From the NCBI RefSeq assembly GCF_021272385.1, contig NZ_JAJSDZ010000007.1:186001-250000 (forward strand): 64,000 nt of DNA. The letters are read 5' to 3'. The DNA is from Vibrio salinus (GTDB taxonomy: Bacteria; Pseudomonadota; Gammaproteobacteria; Enterobacterales; Vibrionaceae). This document shows positions 1-12,717 of this stretch, piece after piece. Numbering within the stretch: position 1 is the first letter of the stretch; the number at the start of each line of letters is the position of its first letter. The notes under the pieces were generated by a model. It ran no database searches. It was not told where the DNA came from and was given only the letters and a program-made list of their open reading frames with translations. Both the position numbers and the translations under genes were made by a program.

Positions 1-260
1 GAAGCCTGATCAACTGCATGTCCGGTACCTAATTGCTCATTCTGCAGAACCCAGTTAACACTTTCATTATGCAAAGTGTTCTTCATTAAATCTCCACCAT
101 GTCCATAGACAAGGTGAATATTTTCCACTCCGACTGAATGGCACGTATCAATAACATGTTTCACCATCGGTCTGCCGGCTAATTTATGAAGGACTTTTGG
201 CAACTGAGAATACATACGGGTACCCTTACCCGCAGCAAGAATTACAGCACTGAATTTCAT
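1..260 (-). CDS. glmU: GlmU N-terminus (bifunctional UDP-GlcNAc pyrophosphorylase / GlcN-1-P acetyltransferase), partial
   Basis: GlmU makes UDP-N-acetylglucosamine for peptidoglycan and LPS. Only the first 86 or so codons of the uridyltransferase domain lie in the window; the rest runs off the left edge. The protein starts [16 protein letters not shown], the nucleotide-binding signature (LxAGxGTRM) of this sugar nucleotidyltransferase family, and continues with [12 protein letters not shown], whose lysine belongs to the conserved PK-x-L segment. GTGHAVDQA near the window edge matches the uracil-binding GTAHA-type motif. It follows the atp operon in the same direction, an arrangement common in gammaproteobacteria, and is separated from it by a strong terminator. 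Confidence 0.95.
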   Translation of the reverse strand, partial: MKFSAVILAAGKGTRMYSQLPKVLHKLAGRPMVKHVIDTCHSVGVENIHLVYGHGGDLMKNTLHNESVNWVLQNEQLGTGHAVDQA

Positions 261-357
261 GCAATGACCTTTTTTGTTATCTTTAATACTGTTATTGATT
301 CTATCTTTTAAATAAGAAATAGTTAAATAATGCTCGTTTTTTTTTCATAAAAATCAA

Positions 358-383
358 AAAAGGTGGCATTTCTGCCACCTTTT
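358..383 (-). terminator. Rho-independent terminator of the atp operon
   Basis: An 11-bp perfect stem (AAAAGGTGGCA / TGCCACCTTTT) with a 4-nt loop sits 28 bp past the atpC stop. On the minus strand it is followed by TTTTTTGATTTTT. It separates the ATP synthase operon from glmU. Confidence 0.9.
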
Positions 384-410
384 ACTTACACGTTTATCCG
401 TTAACTACAA

Positions 411-833
411 TTAACGGCGTTTTTTCACTAGCTCAATAACTCGAAGCTGAGCAATTGCTTTCGCTAGTTCACTGGCCGCCTTAGCATAATCCATACCGCC
501 CTGCTGCTGTTTAATATTTTCTTCAGCATGACGTTTGGCTTCTTCTGCCTTAGCTGCGTCTAGTTCTTCACCACGAATGGCTGTATCAGCTAACACGGTT
601 GATGTACCGGGCTGAATTTCAACCATACCACCAGAAACATAAATGATTTCTTCGTGGCCGTGCTGTTTCACAATACGCACCATACCAGGCTTAATCGCGG
701 TCAGCAGCGGAGTATGTCCATGATAAATACCAAGTTCACCTTCGCTACCAGTCACCGTAAATGTTTCAACCATGCCTGAGAAAATTTTCTTCTCTGCACT
801 CACAACATCCAGGTGAAAGGGCATTGATGCCAT
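411..833 (-). CDS. atpC: F1Fo ATP synthase epsilon subunit
   Basis: Epsilon is part of the F1 central stalk, couples gamma rotation to the c-ring and inhibits ATP hydrolysis. The 140-residue protein matches the E. coli length (139). Residues 1 to about 88 form the beta-sandwich domain ([26 protein letters not shown]). The charged C-terminal stretch from about 90 is the helical hairpin that makes the inhibitory up/down switch ([14 protein letters not shown]). The start at 833 has AGGAGG 4 nt upstream; a second ATG three codons later is also possible. It is the last gene of the operon, 18 bp after atpD and followed by the terminator at 358-383. Confidence 0.97.
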   Translation of the reverse strand: MASMPFHLDVVSAEKKIFSGMVETFTVTGSEGELGIYHGHTPLLTAIKPGMVRIVKQHGHEEIIYVSGGMVEIQPGTSTVLADTAIRGEELDAAKAEEAKRHAEENIKQQQGGMDYAKAASELAKAIAQLRVIELVKKRR

Positions 834-851
834 ATCGCCTCCTAGTCAGCC

Positions 852-2270
<1,419 letters not shown>

Positions 2271-2289
2271 CTATTTCGTTTTACCAATG

Positions 2290-3159
2290 CTAAACCGCAG
2301 CAGCACCCGAGACGATTTCTGTCAGCTCTTGTGTAATCGCGAACTGACGTTCTTTGTTATACACAAGTTCCAAATCATCAATCAAACTACCAGCATTATC
2401 GGTCGCAGCTTTCATCGCTATCATTCGCGATGCCTGCTCACACGCCTGATTCTCTACTACACCCTGATAAACCTGAGACTCGATATAACGCTTTAACAGC
2501 ATATCAAGTAAAGGTTTAGGCTCTGGTTCGTAAAGATAATCCCAGGAATGCTTATGCTGGCTCATCTCTTCACTATCTGCTTTTGGCAATGGTAGTAATT
2601 GATCGATCGTTGGTTCCTGAACCATTGTGTTAACAAACTTGTTAAACACAACGTAAAGACGATCCAATTCGCCTTCATCATATTTCTTAAGCATTACACT
2701 TACAGAACCGATTAAGCTGTCAAGTTCAGGGTTATCACCTAAACCTGAAACCTGGGCTGAAATTTTCGCACCATAGCTTTTGAAAAAGGCAGCAGCCTTT
2801 GAGCCAATAGCGGCAACTTCAACATCAGCGCCTTTATCGCTCCATGATTTCATATCAAGGATGGCTTTTTTAAACATGTTGATGTTTAAACCACCACACA
2901 AACCACGGTCTGTTGAAATAATGATATAACCAACTCGTTTAGCATCACGCTCATCTAAGTAAGGATGACGATACTCTAGATTTGCATTTGCTACGTGACC
3001 GATCACTTTACGCATTGTTTCTGCATATGGACGTGTCGCTTCCATCGCCTCTTGACTACGACGCATTTTTGAAGCGGCTACCATTTGCATTGCTTTCGTA
3101 ATTTTCTGAGTGCTTTTCACACTCGCGATTTTATTACGTATCTCTTTTGCGCCGGCCAT
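2290..3159 (-). CDS. atpG: F1Fo ATP synthase gamma subunit
   Basis: Gamma is the rotating shaft of F1. The N-terminus [17 protein letters not shown] and the C-terminus [19 protein letters not shown] are the two coiled-coil helices that enter the alpha3beta3 ring. The middle ([15 protein letters not shown]) is the conserved Rossmann-like domain. I place the start at ATG 3159 (289 aa), which matches the E. coli start [12 protein letters not shown] two codons upstream would extend it but lies only one base from the GGAGA ribosome binding site, whereas the ATG is properly spaced. It sits between atpA and atpD. Confidence 0.96.
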   Translation of the reverse strand: MAGAKEIRNKIASVKSTQKITKAMQMVAASKMRRSQEAMEATRPYAETMRKVIGHVANANLEYRHPYLDERDAKRVGYIIISTDRGLCGGLNINMFKKAILDMKSWSDKGADVEVAAIGSKAAAFFKSYGAKISAQVSGLGDNPELDSLIGSVSVMLKKYDEGELDRLYVVFNKFVNTMVQEPTIDQLLPLPKADSEEMSQHKHSWDYLYEPEPKPLLDMLLKRYIESQVYQGVVENQACEQASRMIAMKAATDNAGSLIDDLELVYNKERQFAITQELTEIVSGAAAV

Positions 3160-3202
3160 CGTCACTCTCCATTAGCTGGTGGCTAAACAGCCACCGACTT
3201 CA

Positions 3203-4744
3203 TTACCAAGTTTGGGTTGCTTTAAAATCTTCGACAAGCTTTTTCAATTTTGCTTCAATGTCGTCGTTATAAGCACCTGTCTTGTTGATTTCATCTACAA
3301 GATCTGTGTGTTGGTTATGAGCAAACGATAGTAGTGCAGCTTCGAAATCAAGCAATTTGTTGATATCAATATCTTTCAAGAAGCCACGTTCCGCAGCAAA
3401 GATAACTAGAGACTGATCAAACACTGACATAGGAGCATATTGTTTCTGCTTCATTAATTCAGTCACTTTCTGACCATGGTCTAGCTGAGCTTTGGTTGCA
3501 TCATCAAGGTCAGAAGCAAACTGAGCGAAAGCCGCAAGTTCACGATACTGAGCAAGAGCAGTACGAATACCACCTGACAGTTTTTTCATAACCTTAGTTT
3601 GCGCCGCACCACCTACACGAGATACTGAAATACCCGGGTCAACCGCAGGACGAACACCGGCGTTGAATAATTCAGTTTGTAGGAAAATCTGACCATCCGT
3701 AATCGAGATTACGTTTGTTGGTACGAAGGCAGACACGTCACCAGCCTGGGTTTCGATGATAGGCAACGCAGTCAAAGAACCGGTTTTACCTTTCACTTCC
3801 CCATTAGTGAAACGTTCTACATAGTGCGCATTTACACGAGCTGCACGTTCAAGAAGACGAGAGTGCAGATAGAATACGTCACCTGGGAATGCTTCACGGC
3901 CCGGTGGGCGTTTCAGAAGTAGAGAGATCTGACGATACGCGACGGCTTGTTTAGACAAATCATCATAGATAATCAGTGCGTCTTCACCGCGATCGCGGAA
4001 ATATTCACCCATTGCACAACCTGCATAAGGAGCAAGGTACTGCAATGCCGCAGATTCAGAAGCTGATGCAACAACAACAATCGTGTTTTTAAGCGCACCA
4101 TGTTCTTCAAGCTTACGTACAACGTTAGCAATGGTTGAGGCTTTTTGGCCAATTGCAACGTAAATAGAGTAAATACCAGAATCTTTCTGGTTAATAATCG
4201 CATCGATCGCCATCGCTGTTTTACCAGTCTGACGGTCGCCGATGATAAGTTCACGCTGACCACGACCGATTGGGATCATTGAGTCAACTGACTTATAACC
4301 AGTTTGAACAGGTTGATCAACAGACTGACGATCAATTACCCCTGGAGCAATTACTTCTACTGGAGAAGTTAATTTTGCATCAATTGGACCTTTACCATCA
4401 ATCGGTTCACCCAGTGTGTTCACAACACGACCAAGCATTTCAGGACCAACCGGTACTTCAAGGATACGACCTGTACCTGTTACTTTTGTGCCTTCCTTAA
4501 GGTCAGCATATGGGCCCATTACAACCGCACCTACTGAATCACGTTCAAGGTTAAGTGCTAAGGCATAATGGCCACCCGGTAATTCAATCATTTCACCTTG
4601 CATCACGTCAGATAGACCGTGAATGCGAATGATACCGTCGCTTACCGATACGATAGTACCTTCATTGCGAGCTTCACTAACAACGTTAAAAGATTCAATA
4701 CGCTGTTTAATTAGTTCGCTAATTTCCGTGGAATTAAGTTGCAT
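3203..4744 (-). CDS. atpA: F1Fo ATP synthase alpha subunit
   Basis: Alpha forms the non-catalytic nucleotide sites of F1. The start at 4744 gives 513 aa, the E. coli length, beginning [16 protein letters not shown], with GGAG 6 nt upstream. The longer frame to 4774 would overlap atpH and adds 10 unrelated residues. Visible motifs are the P-loop GDRQTGKT, the [12 protein letters not shown] segment, and the arginine-finger region ISVSRVGG near the C-terminal third. The N-terminal helix that binds delta is present. It lies 13 bp after atpH and 43 bp before atpG. Confidence 0.97.
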   Translation of the reverse strand: MQLNSTEISELIKQRIESFNVVSEARNEGTIVSVSDGIIRIHGLSDVMQGEMIELPGGHYALALNLERDSVGAVVMGPYADLKEGTKVTGTGRILEVPVGPEMLGRVVNTLGEPIDGKGPIDAKLTSPVEVIAPGVIDRQSVDQPVQTGYKSVDSMIPIGRGQRELIIGDRQTGKTAMAIDAIINQKDSGIYSIYVAIGQKASTIANVVRKLEEHGALKNTIVVVASASESAALQYLAPYAGCAMGEYFRDRGEDALIIYDDLSKQAVAYRQISLLLKRPPGREAFPGDVFYLHSRLLERAARVNAHYVERFTNGEVKGKTGSLTALPIIETQAGDVSAFVPTNVISITDGQIFLQTELFNAGVRPAVDPGISVSRVGGAAQTKVMKKLSGGIRTALAQYRELAAFAQFASDLDDATKAQLDHGQKVTELMKQKQYAPMSVFDQSLVIFAAERGFLKDIDINKLLDFEAALLSFAHNQHTDLVDEINKTGAYNDDIEAKLKKLVEDFKATQTW

Positions 4745-4757
4745 GCTCCAATCCCCA

Positions 4758-5291
4758 TCAAGACTGCAATGCATCGCTCAGGCGGTTCAAACGACCACGA
4801 ACTGAGTCATCGATGACTAGGTCTCCGGCTCGAATTACAACCCCACCAAGTAGGGTCTCATCTATACTGCAATTCAGCTGAACTTTACGAGATAAACGCT
4901 GTTCCAGTTTGTCGCTGATCGCTGCTTCCTGTTCTTTTGAAAGTTCCGTTGCAGAAACAACTTCAACAGCAACGGTTTTTTCATGTTCTGTTTTCAGAAC
5001 TAAGAACTGTTCACAGACATCAGGTAAAGCCTGTAATCGGCTATTTTCTGCCATCACTTTAATCAAGTTCTGACCGAATTCATCAAACTGTTCACCACAA
5101 ACGGAAACAAAAATTTCAGCAAGTTGCTCTGCTGCCATAGAGCTGTTTAAAAGCTCATGCATTTGTTCGTTTTTGGCTACTTCAGCACCAAAGGCTAACA
5201 TCTCTCCCCATTGATCGAGTTGCCCTTTTTCTACTGCAAAGTCAAATGCTGCTTTAGCATAGGGGCGTGCTATTGTTGTCAACTCAGACAT
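4758..5291 (-). CDS. atpH: F1Fo ATP synthase delta subunit
   Basis: Delta sits on top of F1 and links it to the b-subunit stator. The 177 residues equal the E. coli length. The N-terminal helical domain ([19 protein letters not shown]) is the alpha-binding six-helix bundle. The C-terminal part carries the family signature near [22 protein letters not shown]. It lies 12 bp after atpF and 13 bp before atpA, in standard operon order. Confidence 0.96.
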   Translation of the reverse strand: MSELTTIARPYAKAAFDFAVEKGQLDQWGEMLAFGAEVAKNEQMHELLNSSMAAEQLAEIFVSVCGEQFDEFGQNLIKVMAENSRLQALPDVCEQFLVLKTEHEKTVAVEVVSATELSKEQEAAISDKLEQRLSRKVQLNCSIDETLLGGVVIRAGDLVIDDSVRGRLNRLSDALQS

Positions 5292-5303
5292 GCGCCCCCC
5301 TAA

Positions 5304-5774
5304 TCAAAGTTTCGCAGTAATGTTATCGAGAATATCCTTGTGTGCGTCCTTATCAATAGAACGTTCAAGAATTTTCTCAGCGCCAGCTACAGCAAGAGCT
5401 GCTACTTGTTTACGTAAATCGTCACGCGCTTTAACACGCATAGAATCGATTTCTGCCTGAGCTTGAGAAACAAGTTTGTCACGTTCAACTAATGCTTCTT
5501 CACGAGCTTCTTCAATAATCTGAAGCTTACGTTTGTTCGCTTGTTCAACGACTTCACCAGCTGTACGTTTTGCTTCTTTCAAACGCTCAGCAGCGTTAGC
5601 TTTAGCTAGATCAAGGTCTTTATCTGCTCTTTCAGCAGCAGATAAACCATCAGCAATTTTTTTCTGACGTTCTTCGATTGCTGTAATCAATGGTGGCCAC
5701 ACGTATTTCATGCAGAACCAGACAAAGATTACGAAGGCAATAGCTTGACCTAACAGAGTTGCGTTAATATTCAC
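5304..5774 (-). CDS. atpF: F1Fo ATP synthase b subunit
   Basis: Subunit b is the peripheral stator stalk of Fo. The 156 residues equal the E. coli length. There is one N-terminal membrane span (about residues 5-25, [20 protein letters not shown]), followed by a long charged alanine-rich helix that dimerises as a right-handed coiled coil and ends in the delta-binding C-terminus. A single b gene is present, with no b-prime copy. It lies 61 bp after atpE. Confidence 0.96.
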   Translation of the reverse strand: MNINATLLGQAIAFVIFVWFCMKYVWPPLITAIEERQKKIADGLSAAERADKDLDLAKANAAERLKEAKRTAGEVVEQANKRKLQIIEEAREEALVERDKLVSQAQAEIDSMRVKARDDLRKQVAALAVAGAEKILERSIDKDAHKDILDNITAKL

Positions 5775-5835
5775 CGCAGACTCCTTCTATGTTTGCAAAT
5801 TAAAAAAATTACCTGTTATTCAGTGCAATTTAATG

Positions 5836-6105
<270 letters not shown>

Positions 6106-6128
6106 TTATGTTTAATAAATTTATAAAA

Positions 6129-6923
<795 letters not shown>

Positions 6924-7286
6924 CTATTCACGGTTGATTGAAAAAAATGACATTACGACATTTACGACACTTGCCAAGCAATAACAAACAATAAATGCCC
7001 CGGCATTAACGTCCATGTTTTTAAAAACAAACACTATTAAGCCCGCAGTTATCATTAATTTGTAAATATTACCCAAATAGGCTCTGCTAACCGTCGAATG
7101 AGGCATATCACTCGAAGGTCGATGCATATAAATATTTGCTAACAACGTCGGCACAATGTACGCAAGTCCCCCAAGAAAAACAGATAGCCCGTTTTTCTCT
7201 CCAAACAAGTAATAGACAGAACCTGATAACACAATAAAAAAGCTTAGCTGCCAAAAAAAAGACAGAAAAAACCATTTATGTTGCAT
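6924..7286 (-). CDS. atpI: ATP synthase accessory protein AtpI
   Basis: AtpI is a small membrane protein that assists c-ring assembly and may help magnesium uptake; it is not essential in E. coli. The 120 residues contain about four hydrophobic segments (SFFWQLSFFIVLSGSVYYLF, LSVFLGGLAYIVPTLLANIY, LMITAGLIVFVF, AFIVCYCLASVVNVVM). Position and size (E. coli 126 aa) support the call more than strict sequence conservation. It is the first gene of the operon; the 155 bp upstream should hold the operon promoter. Confidence 0.88.
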   Translation of the reverse strand: MQHKWFFLSFFWQLSFFIVLSGSVYYLFGEKNGLSVFLGGLAYIVPTLLANIYMHRPSSDMPHSTVSRAYLGNIYKLMITAGLIVFVFKNMDVNAGAFIVCYCLASVVNVVMSFFSINRE

Positions 7287-7313
7287 AAGATGCCATCCAT
7301 TAGATGCTTGCTG

Positions 7314-7343
7314 ATTATATATTTGCCTTTATTTCATAAACAA
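7314..7343 (-). promoter_or_regulatory. Candidate sigma-70 promoter of the atp operon
   Basis: On the minus strand TTGTTT (7338-7343) is followed after 18 bp by TATAAT (7314-7319), about 30 bp upstream of the atpI start. The -10 is a perfect match; the -35 is weak. The 155-bp gap between parB and atpI is strongly AT-rich and shows no terminator, so some transcription may also run in from parB. Confidence 0.4.
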
Positions 7344-7441
7344 AGCCAAACCTATAATTTATTTTTAACATATTCATAAAAATAATGAATAAGAAAACAT
7401 AGATTTCGAAAATGATCTACTAAATACACGTTGAGTGCAAG

Positions 7442-8335
7442 CTAAGATTCAAGTTTCTGAGCCAAAATCTGAAGCATTTCTTCCAGTTGAGTCTCATCAC
7501 TAACATTGATGCTTATCTTACCCTTACCTTTGGCGGACAACTGAACAGAAACTTTTGTTTTCAAAATTGCACCAAGCCTGTCAGTTAGCAGTTCAGCCTG
7601 CTCGGTCATAACCGGTTTCTGTTCTTTGTCTTTAGGAGACAGTGTATTTTTTACAAGCTGTTCGGTTTGTCTCACCGTCAACTGCTTTTTAGCCACTTTC
7701 TCAGCAACAGCAATTTGCTGTTCACCTTCTAACATCAATAACGCTCTTGCGTGCCCCATATCAAGCAATTTATTGGCAACAAGTTCCTTAACATTACCTT
7801 CTAACTGGTTAAGTCTGAGTAAATTACTAACAGTTGCCCGTGATTTACCAATAACATCAGCAACTTGCTGATGAGTCAGTGATAACTCACTTTGAATACG
7901 GGAAAGAGCACTCGCTTCTTCTATTGCATTTAAGTCTTCTCTCTGAATATTTTCAATCAGAGACATAGCAATAGCGGCTTTATCATCAACACTTTTGATA
8001 ACACAAGGCACACTCGTCAATCCGGCGTGTCTGGCGGCTCTCCAGCGTCTTTCACCAGCAATGATTTCGTAAGAATCACTACCTAATGGCCTAATAACGA
8101 TGGGCTGAATAATGCCCTGAGATTGGATGGAAGCAGAAAGTTCTTCTAATGCCTCTTGAGACATTTCTTTCCTCGGCTGATAAACGCCAGGCTTCAACTG
8201 ATTGATTGAAATATCGGCAAGTTCTCCATCGGAAGATAAACTTTGGCTATGTGTCGCCAATTGCTGTTTTTCTCTCGCCATTGAACTTGTGGACAACAAA
8301 GCATCCAACCCTTTTCCTAAGCCACGTTTAGACAT
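7442..8335 (-). CDS. parB: Chromosome partitioning protein ParB
   Basis: ParB is the CTPase clamp that binds parS and helps segregate the origin. The 297-residue protein starts MSKRGLGKGLDALLS, the ParA-contacting N-terminal motif. It has the CTP-binding ParB/Srx box AGERRWRAAR around residue 100, then the helix-turn-helix (LTHQQVADVIGKSRATVSNLLRL), and a C-terminal dimerisation segment (LEEMLQILAQKLES). It follows parA by 24 bp in the rsmG-parA-parB order. I did not see the 16-bp parS consensus near it. Confidence 0.96.
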   Translation of the reverse strand: MSKRGLGKGLDALLSTSSMAREKQQLATHSQSLSSDGELADISINQLKPGVYQPRKEMSQEALEELSASIQSQGIIQPIVIRPLGSDSYEIIAGERRWRAARHAGLTSVPCVIKSVDDKAAIAMSLIENIQREDLNAIEEASALSRIQSELSLTHQQVADVIGKSRATVSNLLRLNQLEGNVKELVANKLLDMGHARALLMLEGEQQIAVAEKVAKKQLTVRQTEQLVKNTLSPKDKEQKPVMTEQAELLTDRLGAILKTKVSVQLSAKGKGKISINVSDETQLEEMLQILAQKLES

Positions 8336-8359
8336 GTTCAGAGAATTCCTATTTTATTG

Positions 8360-9133
8360 TTAGGCTAGTATTTCATCACGACGAAGCATCTCACCTGCGA
8401 GCGCTAAATACGCTTTAGCACCCACTGAATACTTATCATAGTACATGGCAGGTTTACCATGACTCGGTGCTTCAGCCAGACGAACATTCCGAGGAATAAC
8501 CGTTCGGTACACTTTGTCACCAAAGTGTTTTTTTAATTGATCGGAAACCTCATTCGACAAACGATTTCGAGGATCAAACATGGTGCGCAGTAAACCTTCT
8601 ATCCTGAGATTGCTGTTTACTACCGCTGCCAGTTTACTAATCGTATCCATCAATGCCGTCAAGCCTTCCAATGCGAAATACTCACATTGCATAGGAACCA
8701 AAACAGAATCTGCTGCGGCCATGGCATTGATTGTAAGGAGGTTTAAAGAGGGAGGACAATCGATAAAGATGAAATCATAGTTATCACGAACAGTATCAAT
8801 AGCGTTTTTAAGACGAACTTCTCTGGCAAACACTTCCATCAGTTTAATTTCAGCTGCTGTAACATCTCCGTTAGCAGCAATCAGATGATAATGACCAGCC
8901 GTTTTTTTACAAACGACATCATCAAACGGCAGTTCTTCAACCAATAAATCATAAGCTGTATAGTCGACCTGATATTTATCGATACCGCTGGCCATAGTGG
9001 CATTCCCTTGCGGGTCTAAGTCAATTACCAAGACATTGCGTTTTGTCGCAGCCATAGACGCCGCTAAATTCACACACGTTGTTGTTTTGCCTACACCACC
9101 TTTCTGGTTGGCAATTGCTACAATTCTACCCAC
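8360..9133 (-). CDS. parA: Chromosome partitioning ATPase ParA (Soj family)
   Basis: ParA is the DNA-binding ATPase that moves the ParB-bound origin. The 257 residues carry the deviant Walker A KGGVGKT (11-17), the A' motif VIDLDPQGNAT, and the Walker B region DFIFIDCPPSL. There is no N-terminal helix-turn-helix extension, so this is the chromosomal (type Ib-like) form. The start is GTG at 9133, with GAGG 8 nt upstream. It follows rsmG by 15 bp. Confidence 0.96.
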   Translation of the reverse strand: MGRIVAIANQKGGVGKTTTCVNLAASMAATKRNVLVIDLDPQGNATMASGIDKYQVDYTAYDLLVEELPFDDVVCKKTAGHYHLIAANGDVTAAEIKLMEVFAREVRLKNAIDTVRDNYDFIFIDCPPSLNLLTINAMAAADSVLVPMQCEYFALEGLTALMDTISKLAAVVNSNLRIEGLLRTMFDPRNRLSNEVSDQLKKHFGDKVYRTVIPRNVRLAEAPSHGKPAMYYDKYSVGAKAYLALAGEMLRRDEILA

Positions 9134-9148
9134 AGTACGCCTCGCTGG

Positions 9149-9781
9149 TTATCCCTTACGAGATAAAATTACAAGATGACGCTCTCCTTTTAACTCAGGA
9201 ACTGTTAAATATTTGATATCCATCACAGAACACCAAGCTGGAAGCTGATCTATTTCATCGGTTGGCATCTGACCCTTCAATGCCAGAAACACTCCCGAGT
9301 CTTCTTTAGGGAGATGCCTGCACCAATTTACCATATCTATCATAGAAGCAAACGCCCGGCTAATCACTGCATCGAATTTTTCTTCTGGTTGATACTCTTC
9401 AACACGGTGCTGTACAGCAGTAACATTTTGAATTTTAAGCTCATGCAGAGTTTGTTTTATAAACCGGATGCGTTTGCCCAAACTATCCAGTAAATGAAAT
9501 TCTTTATCCGGATTCATTATGGCTAAAGGGATCCCAGGCAATCCAGGCCCGGTTCCGACATCGATAAAACGTTGTCCATGAAGATAAGGAGAGACAACAA
9601 TACTGTCCATGATATGCCTGACAAGCATATCTTCCGGATTGCGAACCGATGTTAAATTATATGCTTTGTTCCATTTATCAAGCAGTTCGACGTATCCAAC
9701 TAACTGAATCCGCTGTTCATCTGAAACACTTAGTGAGGTTTGTTCAATGAGCCGATCTAACTGAGTTCTTAACGTCCCCAT
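9149..9781 (-). CDS. rsmG: 16S rRNA (guanine527-N7)-methyltransferase RsmG (GidB)
   Basis: RsmG methylates N7 of G527 in the 530 loop of 16S rRNA; its loss gives low-level streptomycin resistance in E. coli. The 210 residues have the SAM-binding glycine motif [17 protein letters not shown] around residue 70 and the SRAFASM segment of the family. Its ATG overlaps the mnmG stop by one base (TAATG), so translation is probably coupled. The 3' side leads directly into parA. Confidence 0.96.
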   Translation of the reverse strand: MGTLRTQLDRLIEQTSLSVSDEQRIQLVGYVELLDKWNKAYNLTSVRNPEDMLVRHIMDSIVVSPYLHGQRFIDVGTGPGLPGIPLAIMNPDKEFHLLDSLGKRIRFIKQTLHELKIQNVTAVQHRVEEYQPEEKFDAVISRAFASMIDMVNWCRHLPKEDSGVFLALKGQMPTDEIDQLPAWCSVMDIKYLTVPELKGERHLVILSRKG

Positions 9782-11676
9782 TATGCGGCTTCTCCTTTTT
9801 TCAGTAATCCATTTTTCTTCAGATAAACCAAAAGAATGGAAATAGCAGCAGGTGTAACTCCGGAAATCCGGGAAGCAATACCAATGGTCTCCGGTTTTGC
9901 ATTGTTTAACTTAAGAACCACTTCATTAGACAAGCCTTTTACATGATGGTAATCAATATCCAGTGGCAATTTGGTATTTTCATGCCGTAATGATTTCTCT
10001 ATTTCATCCAGCTGTCTTTGAATATAACCTTCATATTTCACCTGAATTTCAACCTGTTCCGCCGCCTGATGATCATCAATAGCCGGAGAAAACTGTCCCA
10101 CGGACATTAGCACATCGTAGGTCATTTCCGGACGACGCAAAAGATCCTCACCACTGGCTTCCCGGGAAATTGGCGTTTTTAATATTGCGTTCAGCTCATC
10201 AACTCCATCTGTATTTGGATTCATCCAGGTACTGCGAAGGCGCTGACGTTCTTTTTCAATATTCTCTATTTTTTGGTTAAAACGTTTCCAGCGAATATCA
10301 TCGACTAATCCTAATTCACGCCCTTTTTCGGTTAAACGTAAATCCGCATTGTCTTCTCTGAGTAACAAACGATATTCAGCACGGGAGGTAAACATTCTAT
10401 AGGGCTCTTTTGTTCCTAATGTGGATAAATCATCAATAAGTACGCCCATATAAGCCTGATCCCGACGCGGACTCCAGCCTTCTTTATCCTGAGCGTACAA
10501 ACTGGCATTTATACCGGCCATCAACCCCTGTGCTGCCGCTTCTTCATAACCGGTTGTACCATTTATTTGTCCGGCAAAAAACAAACCATGAATAAATTTG
10601 GTTTCGTACGTTTGTTTCAGATCCCGGGGATCAAAAAAGTCGTATTCAATAGCATAACCTGGACGGATAATATTCGCGTGCTCAAAGCCTTTCATAGACT
10701 GAACAATTTTTACCTGAACATCAAATGGTAAACTGGTTGAAATGCCATTCGGATATAATTCCGTTGTGTTCAGACCTTCCGGTTCAATAAAAATCTGATG
10801 GCTGTTTTTGTCCGCATAGCGCATCACTTTATCTTCTATTGATGGACAATAACGGGGACCGACGCCTTCAATAACTCCGGCATACATCGGACTACGATCC
10901 AGATTATGTCTAATCACATCGTGTGTTTTTTCGTTTGTATGTGTGATGTAACAGGGGATCTGACGAGGATGCTGAGCCCGGGATCCTAAAAAAGAAAACA
11001 CAGGGGCCGGATCATCGCCGTGTTGAACGGCAAGCGCAGAAAAATCCACACTGTTTGCATCGATCCTCGGTGGTGTACCGGTTTTTAACCGATCCACCCG
11101 GAAGGGTAATTCTCTTAGACGATCAGCAAGAGCAATGGACGGTGGATCGCCTGCACGGCCTCCTGAGTAGTTTTCCATCCCAATATGGATCTTACCCCCT
11201 AAAAAAGTCCCAACCGTCAATACGACCGCTTTAGAGCGAAATTCAAGGCCCATTTTCGTTATAACACCGACGGCACGATCATTTTCAACAATAAGATCGT
11301 CTGCGGGCTGCTGAAAAAGCATTAAGTTCGGTGTGTTTTCTAATTTGCTCCGTACATAAGATTTATACAGGGCTCTGTCTGCCTGAGCCCGTGTGGCTCG
11401 TACAGCCGGTCCTTTTGAACCATTAAGTGTCCGGAACTGAATACCTGCGTGGTCGATCGCTTCTGCCATTAAACCACCCAGAGCGTCTACTTCTCTTACC
11501 AAGTGGCCCTTACCAATCCCACCAATGGCCGGATTACATGACATTTGCCCGAGTGTATCAATATTATGGGTAAGCAGCAGAGTCTTCTGCCCTGAACGCG
11601 CAGAGGCGAGAGCGGCTTCCGTTCCTGCATGACCGCCACCAACGACGATGACGTCAAATGTTTCGTGATATAGCAT
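9781..11676 (-). CDS. mnmG: tRNA uridine-5-carboxymethylaminomethyl modification enzyme MnmG (GidA)
   Basis: MnmG is the FAD- and NADH-binding partner of MnmE; together they install the cmnm5 group on U34 of several tRNAs. The 631 residues (E. coli 629) begin with the FAD-binding [12 protein letters not shown] motif. The highly conserved [20 protein letters not shown] segment follows, with [11 protein letters not shown] further on and a helical C-terminal MnmE-binding domain. It heads the mnmG-rsmG-parAB transcription unit, and its 5' end faces oriC. The partner gene mnmE is in the same window at 18985-20346. Confidence 0.97.
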   Translation of the reverse strand: MLYHETFDVIVVGGGHAGTEAALASARSGQKTLLLTHNIDTLGQMSCNPAIGGIGKGHLVREVDALGGLMAEAIDHAGIQFRTLNGSKGPAVRATRAQADRALYKSYVRSKLENTPNLMLFQQPADDLIVENDRAVGVITKMGLEFRSKAVVLTVGTFLGGKIHIGMENYSGGRAGDPPSIALADRLRELPFRVDRLKTGTPPRIDANSVDFSALAVQHGDDPAPVFSFLGSRAQHPRQIPCYITHTNEKTHDVIRHNLDRSPMYAGVIEGVGPRYCPSIEDKVMRYADKNSHQIFIEPEGLNTTELYPNGISTSLPFDVQVKIVQSMKGFEHANIIRPGYAIEYDFFDPRDLKQTYETKFIHGLFFAGQINGTTGYEEAAAQGLMAGINASLYAQDKEGWSPRRDQAYMGVLIDDLSTLGTKEPYRMFTSRAEYRLLLREDNADLRLTEKGRELGLVDDIRWKRFNQKIENIEKERQRLRSTWMNPNTDGVDELNAILKTPISREASGEDLLRRPEMTYDVLMSVGQFSPAIDDHQAAEQVEIQVKYEGYIQRQLDEIEKSLRHENTKLPLDIDYHHVKGLSNEVVLKLNNAKPETIGIASRISGVTPAAISILLVYLKKNGLLKKGEAA

Positions 11677-11759
11677 GAACCGACCTCAGATATTCATTGA
11701 AGAATGTAAATAATTAAAGGAGGCGTATTCTACCTTCTTTCTTTTAACGAGAAAATCGC

Positions 11760-12063
11760 TTTTGTGATTTTTAACGGGTTTGGTTTGTAATATAAATATA
11801 TAAGATCTTTATATAGATCTTTTATTAGATTTATTATTAGGATCGAGGATCTATGTGGATAACAAAGAAATGATCAATAAGATCATGAGGTTTATAACGA
11901 TCAGTTTCTGTGATCTTTCGTTGATCTGGCGAGGGATTAGCTGGGATCAAAATGCTTGTTTATCCACAGATTGAAATTTGATCAAAGTTATTATTTGGAT
12001 AACTAAAGGATATTAACCGGATAAAGGTCATTTTATTCACAGCCTAGAGCATTTTGTGGATAA
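11760..12063. other. oriC: Chromosomal replication origin oriC
   Basis: The 435-bp gap between mnmG and mioC has the E. coli-type origin layout. DnaA boxes: R1-like TGTGGATAA at 11854-11862, R2-like TTATCCACA at 11960-11968, R3-like TTTGGATAA at 11994-12002, TTATTCACA at 12033-12041 (fits TTATNCACA), and TGTGGATAA at 12055-12063. Eleven GATC (Dam/SeqA) sites fall between 11804 and 11983. The blocks TTATTAGGATCG and AGCTGGGATCA also occur in E. coli oriC. To the left, 11770-11840 is the AT-rich unwinding region. Boundaries are approximate. Confidence 0.95.
11770..11840. other. AT-rich DNA unwinding element of oriC
   Basis: This stretch is almost entirely A and T. It contains two GATCTTT-type 13-mer-like units (starting at 11804 and 11816) and TTTATTATTAG just left of the R1 DnaA box, as in the E. 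coli unwinding element. The exact melting boundaries are inferred. Confidence 0.7.
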
Positions 12064-12066
12064 GAT

Positions 12067-12091
12067 ATTAAAAGAGGGCAGATAACTGCCC
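12067..12091 (-). terminator. Terminator between mioC and oriC
   Basis: GGGCAG / CTGCCC stem with an ATAA loop (12076-12091), followed on the minus strand by TCTTTTAAT. It lies 21 bp past the mioC stop and 4 bp before the last DnaA box, so it should stop mioC transcription before it enters oriC. Confidence 0.7.
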
Positions 12092-12111
12092 CATAACCTT
12101 GCTATATCGCT

Positions 12112-12549
12112 TTAGTCAAAAATGTGTATATTTTTTTCGAGCCACTCTTCTGCCGCATCTTCCGGTACCGGATACTTTTGAATGTCAATGGTCAGACAGT
12201 CACATAACGGTGTCGCTCCGATGTCTTCTAATAGATGATGAGCGTTTAATCCGGCAAGACAAAAAGTATCATAGCTTGAGTCTCCAATGCCGATTACAGC
12301 GAATTTCAATTCAGATGTTTTTGGTGGCGTAGCCATTAGTTCGTTTATGAAAGACTGTATATTTTCGGGGTAGTCACCGGCACCGTGGGTTGATGTTACA
12401 ATTAACCAGATACTGTCTGCCGGGATATCTTTTAAAACCGCCTGATTATGAATGTTGGTTTCATAGCCCTGACTTTCAAGCAATTCACTGAGGTGATCGC
12501 CTACGTATTCGGCACCACCCAGAGTACTACCTGTTATAATATGAATCAT
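12112..12549 (-). CDS. mioC: Flavodoxin-like protein MioC
   Basis: MioC is an FMN-binding flavodoxin-fold protein located beside oriC in enterobacteria and vibrios; its E. coli product has been linked to biotin synthase activity in vitro. The 145 residues begin [19 protein letters not shown], the FMN phosphate-binding loop. [14 protein letters not shown] and [11 protein letters not shown] match the other two FMN loops. Length equals the E. coli protein (about 147). It transcribes toward oriC, but a terminator lies between them. Confidence 0.95.
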   Translation of the reverse strand: MIHIITGSTLGGAEYVGDHLSELLESQGYETNIHNQAVLKDIPADSIWLIVTSTHGAGDYPENIQSFINELMATPPKTSELKFAVIGIGDSSYDTFCLAGLNAHHLLEDIGATPLCDCLTIDIQKYPVPEDAAEEWLEKNIHIFD

Positions 12550-12717
12550 AGTATTCCTTGCTAATGATAAGAATTAATCTCATGTAGAAAGAATATATGA
12601 TTACACTGGATTTTGAAAATATTGGTGTAAGTTTAAGGGATTGAGGGCCTTTTATCTTGTCTGAAAAGATCCGTCTTTTTGTTTTTATCCGTTAAACTGA
12701 TGATTAAGAGACGTTGA

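Noticed and set aside
7442..9133. parS sites near parAB
   Set aside because: I scanned for the GTTTCACGTGAAAC-type palindrome around parA/parB and found only partial matches, such as TTTCACGTGC near 22451. Real parS sites may lie outside the window.
12099..12332. 77-aa plus-strand frame inside mioC
   Set aside because: It is antisense to mioC, whose protein matches its family over the full length; treated as a shadow.
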